Source: CAVPGH01 sp046726955 (lineage in GTDB: Bacteria; Acidobacteriota; Vicinamibacteria; Fen-336). From it: DNA of 22,485 bases. Positions 1 to 8,019 of this stretch are shown piece by piece (position 1 is the first letter of the stretch; each line of letters starts with the position of its first letter). The stretch is from NCBI GenBank assembly GCA_046726955.1, contig JBKPBQ010000516.1, positions 1 to 22,485 of the forward strand, in the 5' to 3' direction. A model generated the notes under the pieces. It was not told the DNA's origin, did not search any database, and saw only the letters and a list, made by a program, of their open reading frames with translations. A program made the translations under genes and the position numbers.

Positions 1-53
1 CCGTAGAGGCCCCAGGAAAGGACGGCGCCGAGGACGAACCAGATCCAGCTCAT
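1..53 (-). CDS. Partial small membrane protein, N-terminus only (EamA/DMT-like?)
   Basis: Only the first 17 codons are inside the window. They read MSWIWFVLGAVLSWGLY, a hydrophobic start with a W-G-x-Y pattern that recalls the first helix of EamA/DMT-type or sugar-transporter-like membrane proteins. The start is supported by AAGGAG about nine bases upstream of ATG. The gene begins 23 nt after the stop of the PQQ-like gene on the same strand, so it is probably the next gene of that operon. The family assignment is a guess from one helix; that a gene starts here is much more certain. Confidence 0.55.
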   Translation of the reverse strand, partial: MSWIWFVLGAVLSWGLY

Positions 54-76
54 GCTTCGCTGCTCCTTGCTCGAGG

Positions 77-1294
77 TCATTCCCACCGCCAGAAGGCCAG
101 GCTGTCCACGTCCTTCACGACGACACCCGACGGCAGGATCAGCGGGTGGGCCCACGTCGGGCTCGAGGCCACGGTGTAGTGGGCGAGTGTCGTGGCCGCG
201 CTCGCGCCGGGCGCGACGATGCTCAGCTCGCCGTCCGTGTTCAGCACGAAGAGGACGCCGGCTCCGGCGAGCACCGCCGCGCTTTCGCCCTGCCGTCCGT
301 CGGTGAGCCAGAGCGTCTTGCCCGTCTTCGCGTCGAGGCAGAAGAGCTGCCCCTTGCGCCGCGCGGAGAGGCCGTACAGCCGGCCGTCCACGAGGACGGG
401 CGTGCTCATGTAGCTCGACACTTCCGAGTTCCCCCACGCGGGCTCCGCCTGCCAGGCTCCGCCCTCCCGCAGCGGCCGCACCGCCTTCACCGGCTGGCCC
501 ACTCCGGAGAAGACGACGACGTCGCCGGCCACGACCGGAGTCACCGCGTTCTGCGAGTACTCGGTGGTGAACGGCACCTTCCAGAGGAGCTCCCCCTTGT
601 CCGCCGAGACGCCGAGTAGGTACTGCTGCGACTGCGTGACGATCTGCCGCACGCCGCCCAGCTCCGCGACGACCGGCGAGGCGTAGCCCGGGCCGTCGCC
701 CTTGAAGCTCCAGCGCGGCGCCCCCGTGGCCGCGTCGAAGGCGGTGAGCGCGCCATCGCTGTCGCCTCCCACCCACGCGATCACGAGGCCGCGCTCGACG
801 AGGGGCGAGGTCGCGGTGCCGTAGAGTGGCGACGTCGTTTTGTACTGCCCGGAGAAGTCCTTCTTCCAGAGCGGCCGGCCGGTCGCCGCGTCGAACGCGG
901 AGAGGATGCCGCCGATGCCGAACGTGAAGACGCGGCCGTCGGCGACGGACGGCGTCGACTTGGGTCCCTTGGCGTGGGCGGCGGCCGCCGGGTTGACCGA
1001 GTAGGGCGCCGCGTACGACTGGCGCCAGATCCTCTTGCCGCTCGCAAGCTCGAGGGCCTGCACGACCTCGTCCTCGCCTTCGCGCGTGAAGACGAAGAGG
1101 CGCTCGCCCACCACCACGGGCGAGGCGTGGCCGATCCCGACCGGCACCTTGTAGCCCTGGACGAGCGTCTTGGGCCAGCTCGCGCGGGGGGCAATTGCCG
1201 GGACGATGCCGTCGCGCCCGGGTCCGCGCCATTGAGGCCAGTCGGCCGAGGCGGCCGCCGGTCCCGCGAGGAGGACGGCGAGAAGGAGGCTCAT
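77..1294 (-). CDS. Secreted PQQ-like beta-propeller protein
   Basis: The product is 405 residues. Residues 1-17 look like a signal peptide ending ASA. The mature start carries WPQWRGPGRDG (residues 19-29), a motif typical of PQQ-like (BamB/quinoprotein-like) propellers. The rest repeats the blade pattern: A-x-D-x-x-T/S-G-x-x-x-W as in AFDAATGRPLW, AFDAATGAPRW and CLDAKTGKTLW, alternating with SPVV or TPVV strands. I see no haem c motif (CxxCH), so dehydrogenase activity is not supported. A periplasmic scaffold or binding role is more likely. ATG lies only 7 nt after the stop of the FtsX-type permease, so the two are probably co-transcribed. A paralogue with the same entry motif is encoded at 9175-10767. 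The family call is firm; the role is unknown. Confidence 0.9.
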   Translation of the reverse strand: MSLLLAVLLAGPAAASADWPQWRGPGRDGIVPAIAPRASWPKTLVQGYKVPVGIGHASPVVVGERLFVFTREGEDEVVQALELASGKRIWRQSYAAPYSVNPAAAAHAKGPKSTPSVADGRVFTFGIGGILSAFDAATGRPLWKKDFSGQYKTTSPLYGTATSPLVERGLVIAWVGGDSDGALTAFDAATGAPRWSFKGDGPGYASPVVAELGGVRQIVTQSQQYLLGVSADKGELLWKVPFTTEYSQNAVTPVVAGDVVVFSGVGQPVKAVRPLREGGAWQAEPAWGNSEVSSYMSTPVLVDGRLYGLSARRKGQLFCLDAKTGKTLWLTDGRQGESAAVLAGAGVLFVLNTDGELSIVAPGASAATTLAHYTVASSPTWAHPLILPSGVVVKDVDSLAFWRWE

Positions 1295-1301
1295 GGTCGC
1301 C

Positions 1302-4300
1302 CTATTCTGACCGCAGCGAGGCGAGAAGCGGCAACCGCCTCAGGATGACGACGCCCACCCGCGACGCCGCGATGCCCACCACGAGGACCGTGAGCACGAG
1401 CGCGCCGAGGGAGGTGATCGGCACGACACCCGGCCGCGCCCGCAGCACGGGGAGAACGGCGAGGAGGGCGGTGGCGGTCCCGATGGTCAGGCCGAGGACG
1501 AGGAGCAGAAGGTTCTCCGCGAGGACCATCTGCGAGATGTGCCGCCGCCGGTAGCCGACGGCCTGGAGGAGCGCGAGCTCGCGGCGCCGCTCGAACGCGT
1601 TCCGCAGGAGCACCGCCCCCAGGCCGACTGTGCCCAGGACGAGACCGAGCGCCCCCAGGGCCTGGAAGGTGGAGATGTACGTGTTCTCGACGCGATGGTA
1701 CGCGGCCAGGCGGTCCGCGGCCGAGCTCACGTCCATCCCGAAGTCGGAGAGCCGCGACTCGAGCCCCTCCGTGAGCGCGCTCGCGCGCGCCGCAGGGACG
1801 TCGAACAGGAAGAACCGGTAGCCCTCCTCGTCGGGAAAGGCGTCGCGGAAGTGCCGCTCGCCGACGAGCAGCTCGCCCTGGAAGAGGCCGGGGCGGAGCG
1901 CGCCCACGAACACGACGCGAGATCCTCCGACGTCCATCTCTTCGCCGAGCTTCCGGTGCAGCACATACTCGAGCGAGCTGGCGTCGGCGATCGCGGGAAT
2001 GGCGCCGTTCCTCCGCTCGCCCTCGAGGAGGCGCCAGGGATTCGCCTTCTCCTCCGGCGTCGCGGCCAGGGAGGACTGGAAGGCGAATCGGCCCGCCTCC
2101 ACGAAGTCGTGGATGGGCGCGAGCACCGTGGGATCGCCCGGCCGATAGAGGTTCAGACAGCTCGCGTCGTCGCCCTTGCGCATGCGGAAGCGGGCGATCT
2201 CGACGCCTTCGAGCATCTCCGCGGGCAGGCCCAGCGCCTCCCGCCCCTCGGCGGTGGCGGGATCGTGGTGCAGCGGGAGGAGCGACTGCCCGAGGAGCGC
2301 ATAGCCGCCGCTCTCGCCGTGTCGATCCGTCGTGTCCACCTCCTCCCTGCGGAACGAGCCGACGGACACGATCACGAACGCCGCGGCCGCGATGAGCGCG
2401 ACACAGAGGACGCTGCGGCCCGGGCGGAACGAGGCCCCGCGGACCCCGAGGCCGAAGAGACGGTGGACGGGGCGATGACGCCGGCGGCGGAAGAAGGCGG
2501 TAGTGGCGAGGAGCGCGGCCAGGAGCAGCAGGCCTCCCGCTCCGAAGAAGGCGGAGGCCGGGGGCAGGCGACCGAGGGCGGAGGCGACGAGGAGAACGAG
2601 CGCGATCGCCGCCGGCACGAAGGCGATCCGGAAGCTGGCCCGGCTCCCCGCCGTCGTCCGCTCCTCGACGGCGCCGCTCAGCAGGCTGCGCGGCGACCGC
2701 CGCCTCAGCCCGCGAAGGGTGACGGCGATGGCGAGCGCCGCCATCACGACGCCTCCGGCGAAGCCCGCGGCGAGCGGACCCGCCGACACATGGAGCGCGA
2801 GATCGCGGGTGCCCACCGCTCCCACCCAGAGCGTCCGCAGACCGCGGACGACGAGGTCGGCGTAGGCGCAGGCGCCCGCGATACCGACGAGGCCTCCGAC
2901 GACGGAGACGACCGCCGCTTCTGCGAGGAAGAGACGTCGCACGTCGCCGCGCGCGAAGCCCACCGAGCGCAGCAGGCCGATCTCGCGCAGCCGCTGCTCG
3001 ACGCCCAGGCGGAAGAAGAGCCCGGCCAGGAGGAGCGCCGCCGCCACGAGAAAGAAGCTGAAGTAGACGAAGTACTCGCCGAAGTCCGTGGACCCGCCCG
3101 CGGCCTGGAGGGCCTGGGCGCGCACCGGCTCCAGCACGATCGCGGCGTCGCGGGCGGGATCGAGACGGGCGCGGAGCACGGCCTCGAGCTTCCGACGCTC
3201 CTCGTCGAGGTTGGCCTCGGGACGCGGGCGCACGCGCAGGGACGTGACGCGCCCCAGACGGTGGCCCCAGAGCTCCTGTCCCGCGGCGAGGGGCACGAAA
3301 GCCTTCGGCGCCGCGCGGTAGCGCTCCCAGTAGGCCTCGTCCCGCGGCCGGATGCGCGAGAGGTCCACCGGGAACGGCGGGTCCCAGTCGGAGATGTGCG
3401 CCGACTCCGTGATGCCGGGATAGTCGGGCACGAGTCGCGGATCCGCGCCGAGGCCCTCCATCGGGACTGTCCCGCCGTACGTGAACGAGGTCTTTCGCGT
3501 GACGAGCCGACCCGCTTCCTCCCAGATGTAGTACTCGACGGTGATCGGATCCCCAGGGCGAGCGCGCAGATCCTCGGCAGCCCAGGCATTCAGGAAGATC
3601 GTGCGCTCTCCTGGTGTCTGGCCGGTCAGCCGTCCCAGGGCTTCCGTGTCCAGAGCCGCCACGAGCGAGTACGGAACCGCACGCTCACCGGTCCGCATCT
3701 CGTTCGCCAGGTAGATGAGCACCTCCGTCCTGTCGAGGCCGAGGCTCGCCGCCGCCTCGCGCCCCGCCTGCACGACGTCGTCGGACAGGACCGCGCTCGT
3801 GCTGTCGATCGAGAACCCGTCCTGCGCCGCCAGCGGCCGCACGCGCAGGCCCATGTCCTCGAGCGTCGCCGCCTCCGCGACCGGCCGCGCCGGCGCCCCG
3901 TCGAGGAGGATCGTGTTCGCGCGGCCGTCGACGCCCATCGACTTCTGGAGGAGCTTCAAGGGAACGAAGAGCGCGCTCACCGGCCGCTGTCGGGGACGGA
4001 GGGAGAACTCGCCGAGCGTGTCGGCGGCGAGAGTGCCGCGGACGCTGACGCGGAGCGATCGTCCCGGCACGTCGCGCCGACCGAAGAGCGAGCTGCCCGG
4101 AATCTCCGACGCCGGAGGCAGGCGGACGAGCAGGGTGTCGCCGACGACGCTCTCCAGCTCCGCGGCGAGGGCCGCTCCCACGAAGGCGTCCCGGCCTTCG
4201 AGGACGGCGGGAGGCGTAACGCCCTGGAAGGCCCAGAACCTCTCGTCCACACCGTAGACGGCGACCTCGCCCGCGCGGCGGCCGTTCGACTGGTGCGTCA

Positions 4301-4568
4301 CGACGCCAGTCACGGCCACGAGGGGTGCCGTCTTCGTGCGCTCGCCGGCGAGGGCGGCGGCGAGCGGCTCGGCGAAGAAGCGGCCGCCCTCCACGACCTC
4401 GGCCGTACGCCCGAGCTGGCGGAGGGCGATCCTCCGCAGGCTCTCCCGGACCGACTCCCCCACCACGAGCGCTCCCGCGAGCACGGCCACCGCGGCCGCG
4501 ACTCCGAGCACGACCGCGGCGTTCGTCCTCCAGTAGTGCGCGAGGCTGCGGAGGACGAGCCGCGTCAT
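1302..4568 (-). CDS. Large FtsX-type ABC transporter permease
   Basis: The product is 1088 residues, a double-length FtsX/LolC-type permease. TM1 lies at about 17-37. A large extracytoplasmic region runs to about 497, followed by TM helices near 498-521, 550-575 and 595-620. More helices lie at 645-740, then a second extracytoplasmic domain at about 745-960 and three C-terminal helices at about 965-1075. Both halves carry the cytoplasmic coupling pattern (LREIGLLRSVGF and RRELALLQAVGY). The start is ATG at 4568, which overlaps the ATPase stop as ATGA. An open frame continues upstream to 4955, but that part is the shadow of the ATPase gene. Such permeases act on lipoproteins, lipids or peptides from the outer leaflet rather than on cytoplasmic solutes. 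The substrate here is unknown; the operon suggests a lipid or glycoconjugate. Confidence 0.92.
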   Translation of the reverse strand: MTRLVLRSLAHYWRTNAAVVLGVAAAVAVLAGALVVGESVRESLRRIALRQLGRTAEVVEGGRFFAEPLAAALAGERTKTAPLVAVTGVVTHQSNGRRAGEVAVYGVDERFWAFQGVTPPAVLEGRDAFVGAALAAELESVVGDTLLVRLPPASEIPGSSLFGRRDVPGRSLRVSVRGTLAADTLGEFSLRPRQRPVSALFVPLKLLQKSMGVDGRANTILLDGAPARPVAEAATLEDMGLRVRPLAAQDGFSIDSTSAVLSDDVVQAGREAAASLGLDRTEVLIYLANEMRTGERAVPYSLVAALDTEALGRLTGQTPGERTIFLNAWAAEDLRARPGDPITVEYYIWEEAGRLVTRKTSFTYGGTVPMEGLGADPRLVPDYPGITESAHISDWDPPFPVDLSRIRPRDEAYWERYRAAPKAFVPLAAGQELWGHRLGRVTSLRVRPRPEANLDEERRKLEAVLRARLDPARDAAIVLEPVRAQALQAAGGSTDFGEYFVYFSFFLVAAALLLAGLFFRLGVEQRLREIGLLRSVGFARGDVRRLFLAEAAVVSVVGGLVGIAGACAYADLVVRGLRTLWVGAVGTRDLALHVSAGPLAAGFAGGVVMAALAIAVTLRGLRRRSPRSLLSGAVEERTTAGSRASFRIAFVPAAIALVLLVASALGRLPPASAFFGAGGLLLLAALLATTAFFRRRRHRPVHRLFGLGVRGASFRPGRSVLCVALIAAAAFVIVSVGSFRREEVDTTDRHGESGGYALLGQSLLPLHHDPATAEGREALGLPAEMLEGVEIARFRMRKGDDASCLNLYRPGDPTVLAPIHDFVEAGRFAFQSSLAATPEEKANPWRLLEGERRNGAIPAIADASSLEYVLHRKLGEEMDVGGSRVVFVGALRPGLFQGELLVGERHFRDAFPDEEGYRFFLFDVPAARASALTEGLESRLSDFGMDVSSAADRLAAYHRVENTYISTFQALGALGLVLGTVGLGAVLLRNAFERRRELALLQAVGYRRRHISQMVLAENLLLLVLGLTIGTATALLAVLPVLRARPGVVPITSLGALVLTVLVVGIAASRVGVVILRRLPLLASLRSE

Positions 4569-5230
4569 GCCGGCTCGAGCTTGCGCCCCACGAGACGACG
4601 GCGGTCCTTGAAGCGCGCGGCGAGCTCCGCGCTGTGCGTCACGAGCACGAGGATGGCCCCCTCCTGCCGGTGGAGCTCGAGGAGGAGCGAGGCGACGCTC
4701 TCCGCGGCGGCGGCGTCCAGGTTCCCGGTGGGCTCGTCGCAGAGGAGGAGCGTCGGACGCAGGACGAGGGCGCGCGCGAGCGCCACCCGCTGCTTCTCGC
4801 CTCCCGACAGCTCGGCGGGGTGGTGCTCCATCCGCTCCTTCAGCCCGACGCGCTCCAGCAGAGCCACGGCACGCTCGGTGCAGCCCTCGCGTCTCGGAGC
4901 CACGAGCGTCGGGGCGAGGACGTTCTCGAGCACGCTGAGCTGCGGCAGCAGGCAATGATCCTGGAAGACGAAGCCGACCTCGCGGTTGCGGAAGGCGGCG
5001 AGGGCGGGCTCGGGGAGGCGGAAGGGATCGCGTCCGTCGAGCGTCACCGTCCCCGAGGTCGGGGGCTCGAGCGTCCCCAGGATGTAGAGGAGGGTGCTCT
5101 TGCCGCTCCCCGAAGGGCCCATCACGCAGAGCGCGTTGCCCGGGGCGAGGGTCAGCGAGACGCCTTCCAGGATGGGCAGGGGGCCGCGCGGGGTCGCGTA
5201 GGTCTTGGCGAGGTTCTCGACGATCAGCAG
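4565..5230 (-). CDS. ABC transporter ATPase (LolD/MacB-type), probable CTG start
   Basis: Read from CTG at 5230 the product is 221 residues, the usual size for LolD-type ATPases. Walker A is GPSGSGKS (38-45), the Q-loop is Q90, the signature is LSGGEKQR (141-148), Walker B is LLLCDEP (161-167) and the switch histidine is H199. The segment ENLAKTY (5-11) supplies the expected A-loop tyrosine. No ATG, GTG or TTG lies in frame from this N-terminus back past the end of the glycosyltransferase gene. The next usable start is GTG at 5125, inside Walker A's leading strand, and would remove the A-loop. GAGAGG sits 8 nt before CTG 5230, right after the glycosyltransferase TAG, so CTG is my preferred start. 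The stop overlaps the permease ATG (ATGA). It energises that permease. Confidence 0.9.
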   Translation of the reverse strand: MLIVENLAKTYATPRGPLPILEGVSLTLAPGNALCVMGPSGSGKSTLLYILGTLEPPTSGTVTLDGRDPFRLPEPALAAFRNREVGFVFQDHCLLPQLSVLENVLAPTLVAPRREGCTERAVALLERVGLKERMEHHPAELSGGEKQRVALARALVLRPTLLLCDEPTGNLDAAAAESVASLLLELHRQEGAILVLVTHSAELAARFKDRRRLVGRKLEPA

Positions 5231-5246
5231 GGCGGCCGCCTCTCGC

Positions 5247-6572
5247 CTAACGCGCGGCCGCGAGGGCGGGCGCCGGGCGCGGCTCCCCCCGGGCCACGCG
5301 CTCGTACAGCTCGAGCGAAGTCTCGGCCATGCGGGCCGCGGTGTAGTGACGTCTCACTCCCTCGGCGCCCTTCCGCCCGAGCTCGGCGGCGCGGACGGGG
5401 TCGCGATGGAGGGCCAGGATCGCGTCGGCCAGGCTGCCCATGTCTCCCGGCTCGAAGAGGACGACGCCTCCCGTCTTGGCCGCGATCTCGGGGAAGGCAC
5501 CATGCCTCGGCTGAACGGCGGGGACGCCGTTCGCCATCGCCTCCAGCAGGTAGAGGCCCTTCGGCTCGGCGTAGGGGCTCGGCACCGACAGGACGTCGAT
5601 CGACCGCAGGAAGGCGAGCTTGGCGGCGCGGTCCAGGGTCCCCTCGTACCGGAACTCCTCGCCGAGCCCCCATTCGCGGAGCTTCGCTTCCACTCCGGCG
5701 AGGTAGGCCTGCTGCTCGGGCGCGAGGTAGCCCGCGGCCACCAGGCGAGAGGGCGGCAGGCCGCGCTCGCGGCGGAGGATGCGGTAGGCGTCCGCGAGCT
5801 CGCGCAGGCCCTTCTCGGGAGCGATGCGCGCGAGATAGCCGATCGAGAAGGGCTCGTGGCGCGGCCGCGGCGACGGGTCGTGCCCGTCGAGCGAGATCCC
5901 GAGCGGCACGGTCACGATCTTCTCGCGAGGCAGGCTCAGGTATCCGGCCATGAAGCCCGAGTAGTAGTCGCTCGTCGCCACGAAGGCGTCGACGGCGGGC
6001 GCGTGCTTCGCGATGAGCGCCTTCGACTCCGAGCGGTACGGCTCGCCCAGCCCTTCCAGGAAGAGGTCGTCGCCCTGGAGCGTGCACACGATCGGCCGGC
6101 CGAGCGCGCGCTTGAGCGGCGGAGCCAGGCCGATGAGGAGCGACATCGGGATGACCACGACGTCGAAGGGCGGCTGCTTCGACACGTAGCCGACGAGCTT
6201 CCGGACCTCCTTGGCCTGGTAGCCGTCCTCGCCGCGGAGCGTCGAGACCGTGAGCTCCCCGAGGTCCTTCGCCTCGACCGAGACCCCGCGGCCCGAAGCC
6301 ATGCGGATGACGCGGGCGGAGTCCCAGAGCTTGTCCAGGATCGCCGGCGTCTTCCGGAAGAGCGGGAACTTCTGCTCGAGGTAGACGCTGATCCCGCCGA
6401 AGAAGACCTGCTCCTCGCTGACGTTGCGCTCGTCGGTGAGCGTCGGGGTGTAGACGGGGAGCAGCGTGACGTCGTGGCCCTTGGCCATCGTCTCCGCGGC
6501 GAGCGCGTTGTCGCGCAGGCAGCTCCCGCAGTACATCCCGCCCGCTCCGGCGGTGATCTGCAGGATGCGCAC
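5247..6572 (-). CDS. GT4-family glycosyltransferase
   Basis: The product is 441 residues with the two Rossmann-like halves of a GT-B enzyme. The N-terminus (MRILQITAGAGG) is the usual glycine-rich acceptor loop, followed by an unusual CGSC pair (C15, C18). The C-terminal half has GYLARIAPEKGL (a typical GT4 strand-loop) and the E-x7-E signature EPKGLYLLE with E336 and E344, which bind the nucleotide sugar. There is no signal peptide or transmembrane helix, so it should act at the cytoplasmic face. The start is GTG at 6572 with GAGAGAG upstream. It begins 10 nt after the acyl-reductase stop, and the ABC ATPase follows within 16 nt of its own stop. It probably glycosylates a lipid or the product of the neighbouring acyl-modifying enzymes; donor and acceptor are not readable. 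Confidence 0.88.
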   Translation of the reverse strand: MRILQITAGAGGMYCGSCLRDNALAAETMAKGHDVTLLPVYTPTLTDERNVSEEQVFFGGISVYLEQKFPLFRKTPAILDKLWDSARVIRMASGRGVSVEAKDLGELTVSTLRGEDGYQAKEVRKLVGYVSKQPPFDVVVIPMSLLIGLAPPLKRALGRPIVCTLQGDDLFLEGLGEPYRSESKALIAKHAPAVDAFVATSDYYSGFMAGYLSLPREKIVTVPLGISLDGHDPSPRPRHEPFSIGYLARIAPEKGLRELADAYRILRRERGLPPSRLVAAGYLAPEQQAYLAGVEAKLREWGLGEEFRYEGTLDRAAKLAFLRSIDVLSVPSPYAEPKGLYLLEAMANGVPAVQPRHGAFPEIAAKTGGVVLFEPGDMGSLADAILALHRDPVRAAELGRKGAEGVRRHYTAARMAETSLELYERVARGEPRPAPALAAAR

Positions 6573-6582
6573 GCCGGCTCTC

Positions 6583-8019
6583 TCAGGCGGCGCCGACGCG
6601 GCCCTGGAGCGCGCGGCGGAGGTAGAGGTGGTCGAAGAGGTTGCCCTCGTGCGGCTGGTCCCAGCTGATCCGGTACGTGGGCAGCGGGCCCAGGTTCACG
6701 CGGTTGAGGAGCGGCGAGGCGAGCATCCGCGCGAGGAGCGCCTGGTCCTCTGTGAGCGCGGTGACCGCGAGCGTCGGTCCGAGCCGGGCCGGGATCTCCT
6801 CGGGCTTCACCGGGACGACGCTCGCGAACGGGAAGAGGTACTCGCGGTTCGCGAGCGGGTGGTCGGGCGAATCGCAGAGCACGACCGTGGGCAGGAGGTA
6901 GGTCGCCCCGTCGAGCGTCGCGATGCGGCCGCCGGAGCGGTGGGACGCCGTGACGTCGCGCGCCCCTCCCGCGTCGAGGGCCGCGTCGATCGCGGTGGAG
7001 ATGCGCTCCGCAACCCGAGGGTCCGCAAAGGGGGCGAGCTCCGCCTCCGGATCGTCCTCGTGCCGCGGACGGATCGCGGCCAGGCGCTCGGCCAGCGCGT
7101 CCGCGATCTCCGCGGCGTGTGCGGTCGTCCAGATGCCGGAGGCGTTGATGCAGGACCGCCCGCCGTTGGCCGCGATCGAGGAGGCCATCACGTCGAGGTA
7201 TCTCTTCCAGTCGCCGGCGAGGTCCGGCCCGAGGAGGACCTTGCTGTAGCCGGGGCCGTGCACCTCCACGCGCGGGTCGTTCTGCCAGGCCCGCGTCGAT
7301 CCGACGTCGCCGAAGACCATTGCCCGCCCGCAGCGACGGAGGATCTCGCCCGCGCCGGCGTGGTCCGTCGGGTAGAAGCCGAAGGCTTCTTCCGGCGCTC
7401 CCGCCTTGATGAAGGCCTGGATCAAGCGATAGGGCGTCCAAGGCTCGGCGGTGCCAGGCTTGAGGACGAGCGCGGTCTTGAGAGCGATGGCCGGGACCCA
7501 GAGCGAGTGGACGCCCGGCGAGTTGCTGGGGAGGACGATGCCCAGCGTGGGCGAGCGCGGAACGAAGCTGAGCGCGTGTCCGCCCGACTCCCCCATCCCG
7601 CGGTCCAGCACCGCGAGGTCGAGGTTGCGGGTGAGGCCGGCGAGGATCGAGTCCATCTCCGCCATCACTCCGTGGATCTTCTCCATGTTGCGGCGCACGA
7701 GGACGTGGGGCAGGCCGGTGGTCGCCGAGAGCTGCTCGACGTAGTCGTCGGGCGTCTGGACGCCGTCGCCCAGGGGGAGCGACTCCTCCATGAAGACGCG
7801 CGCGGCGCGCACCGTGATCGCCACCAGCTCGCGCGCGGGGAACGCGTCGAGGGCGGACCGCATCCGGGCCTGGGTGTCTTCCAGGAGATCGCGGCGCACG
7901 AGACCGGCGTTGGCCTGGCTCAGCTCGACGAAGGGCTCGCGGCCCCGGAAGTGCGGCACCTTCAGGACGTCCACACTCCGGTAGGGCCGGCCGCGGCGAA
8001 GGATCGGCAGGTGGAGCAT
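6583..8019 (-). CDS. LuxC-like acyl reductase (aldehyde dehydrogenase superfamily)
   Basis: From ATG 8019 the product is 478 residues, very close to LuxC fatty-acyl reductases (about 480). The family reduces an acyl thioester to an aldehyde with NAD(P)H. The nucleotide-binding half includes GIVLPSNSPG and FGDVGST. The nucleophile is C290 in NGGRSCINAS, close to the position of the LuxC cysteine. The C-terminal half has the usual LFPFASVV and NRVNLGPLPTYRISWD segments. The start overlaps the ligase stop as TGATG, so the two are translationally coupled, just as luxC and luxE products work as a pair. An in-frame start farther upstream (8103) lies inside the ligase gene and is rejected. A general aldehyde dehydrogenase running in the oxidative direction is the main alternative. 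Confidence 0.82.
   Translation of the reverse strand: MLHLPILRRGRPYRSVDVLKVPHFRGREPFVELSQANAGLVRRDLLEDTQARMRSALDAFPARELVAITVRAARVFMEESLPLGDGVQTPDDYVEQLSATTGLPHVLVRRNMEKIHGVMAEMDSILAGLTRNLDLAVLDRGMGESGGHALSFVPRSPTLGIVLPSNSPGVHSLWVPAIALKTALVLKPGTAEPWTPYRLIQAFIKAGAPEEAFGFYPTDHAGAGEILRRCGRAMVFGDVGSTRAWQNDPRVEVHGPGYSKVLLGPDLAGDWKRYLDVMASSIAANGGRSCINASGIWTTAHAAEIADALAERLAAIRPRHEDDPEAELAPFADPRVAERISTAIDAALDAGGARDVTASHRSGGRIATLDGATYLLPTVVLCDSPDHPLANREYLFPFASVVPVKPEEIPARLGPTLAVTALTEDQALLARMLASPLLNRVNLGPLPTYRISWDQPHEGNLFDHLYLRRALQGRVGAA

Noticed and set aside
4569..4955. N-terminal 129-codon extension of the permease frame
   Set aside because: It overlaps the ATPase gene, is Arg/Ala low-complexity, and the true permease N-terminus with TM1 starts at 4568 in an ATGA overlap.
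1539..4958. A 1139-residue open frame on the plus strand
   Set aside because: It is antisense to the FtsX-type permease, has low-complexity Arg/Glu/Ala-rich composition and no domain. The minus-strand reading is clearly the real one.
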